DNA of 14,326 nucleotides, from contig CALYBF010000022.1 in the NCBI GenBank assembly GCA_944393755.1, positions 1 through 14,326 of the forward strand, given 5' to 3'. The notes under the pieces are model-generated. The model was not told where the DNA came from. It saw only the letters and a list, made by a program, of their open reading frames with translations, and did not search any database. Source of the stretch: an uncultured Clostridia bacterium. GTDB lineage: Bacteria; Bacillota; Clostridia; TANB77; CAG-508. Positions 13,909 through 14,326 of this stretch are shown piece by piece (the stretch's first letter is position 1; each line of letters begins with the position of its first letter). Made by a program: the position numbers and the translations under genes.

Positions 13909-14326
13909 TTATATTATTGCTTTTACAAAATCTTCTGAATTAAATACTTCCATATCATCTATTCCTTCACCTATTCCAATGAATTTTATTGGAATTTTGT
14001 TGTCATTTACTATTCCTATTGCAACTCCACCTTTTGCTGTTCCATCTAATTTTGTAATTACCAGTCCTGTTATATCTGCTTCTTCTTTAAAAGCTTTTAC
14101 TTGTGAAATTGCATTTTGACCTGTTGTTCCATCAATTACTAACAACACTTCTTTATCTGCTTCTTCCATTTCTTTATTTATTACTTTTTGTATTTTATTT
14201 AATTCATCCATTAAATACTTTTTATTGTGAAGCCTTCCGGGCTGTATCTACTATTAATACATCTGCATTTTTTTCTTTTGTTATTTTTATTGCATCATAT
14301 ACAACAGATGCTGGGTCTACTCCTTC
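13909..14326 (-). CDS. ftsY: Signal recognition particle receptor FtsY (C-terminal part), needing one +1 frameshift
   Basis: The C-terminal 138 residues of the SRP-receptor GTPase, which docks ribosome-nascent chain complexes at the membrane; the N-terminus lies beyond the right edge. GVDPASVVYDAI leads to G3 DTAGRLHNKKYLMDEL, then VLLVIDGTTGQNA, G4 TKLDGTAKGG and closing FIGIGEGIDDMEVFN, all standard FtsY. DTA and GRLH lie in different frames, joined only if the C at 14239 is skipped; otherwise translation stops six codons past GCC. FtsY is nearly always essential, so a real null break here is unlikely. It is the first visible gene of the ftsY-UPF0182-MNT-HEPN operon. Confidence 0.93.
14236..14242 (-). 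other. +1 frameshift site GCC CGG A in the G3 motif of ftsY
   Basis: In frame the codons are ACA GCC CGG AAG GCT, soon reaching TAA. Skipping one C (14239) gives GCC GGA AGG CTT CAC, i.e. AGRLH of the invariant DTAGR motif. The Gly restored is the switch II Gly of the GTPase. Confidence 0.92.

Noticed and set aside
4830..14239. CGG simply reassigned to another amino acid
   Set aside because: Reading CGG as any amino acid leaves the wrong frame and a stop within a few codons at three of the four sites; only skipping one base restores the proteins.
4493..14326. The four broken genes as ordinary pseudogenes
   Set aside because: All breaks are the same single inserted C before GGA, sequence on both sides is fully conserved, one gene is ftsY, and no other disabling mutation is seen.
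1..14326. CRISPR array, IS element or rRNA
   Set aside because: No regularly spaced repeats, transposase motifs or rRNA-like sequence were found.

Overview
This is an AT-rich window that looks like Firmicutes, most likely an uncultured Clostridia-type gut bacterium. The evidence is the strong AGGAGG Shine-Dalgarno sites, Arg written almost only as AGA, TTG and GTG starts, a DUF5665 protein, a UPF0182 membrane protein, and a BcrA-like ABC pair. The lineage is an inference from gene content.

Layout: (1) Positions 1-1810, + strand, are the end of an integrative element. They hold the tail of an unrecognised gene, a 70-aa excisionase-type HTH protein and a 422-aa tyrosine integrase. (2) Positions 1819-2110 hold an intact tRNA-Leu(CAA), about 130 bp with integrase-arm-like repeats, and the 5' half of a second tRNA-Leu(CAA) that breaks off just after its anticodon loop. 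The element has probably split one tRNA-Leu and lies beside, or carries, an intact isoacceptor. (3) Positions 2162-7016, - strand, form the operon metG > polysaccharide deacetylase > 770-aa coiled-coil protein of unknown function. (4) Positions 7235-9598, - strand, encode an ABC ATPase and its permease. (5) Positions 9746-10129, - strand, encode a DUF5665 membrane protein. (6) Positions 10297-14326, - strand, form the operon ftsY (partial) > UPF0182 > MNT nucleotidyltransferase > HI0074-type HEPN protein, ending at an intrinsic terminator.

The outstanding observation is a shared +1 frameshift signal. Three - strand genes (deacetylase, ABC ATPase twice, ftsY) are each broken by one extra base. 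All four breaks have the same form: an in-frame CGG codon followed by A, where skipping the C gives GGA (Gly) and restores a perfect family match. The contexts are CTT CGG A, CTT CGG A, GCA CGG A and GCC CGG A. I checked every CGG trinucleotide on the coding strand of all the other genes, and none is in frame. So in about 4,300 codons CGG never appears as an ordinary sense codon and appears only at the four shift sites. One site lies in the DTAGR motif of ftsY, an essential gene. This suggests a genome-wide translational system in which CGG is unassigned or poorly read and CGG-A directs a +1 shift (or CGGA is read as a four-base Gly codon). It does not look like random pseudogene decay.
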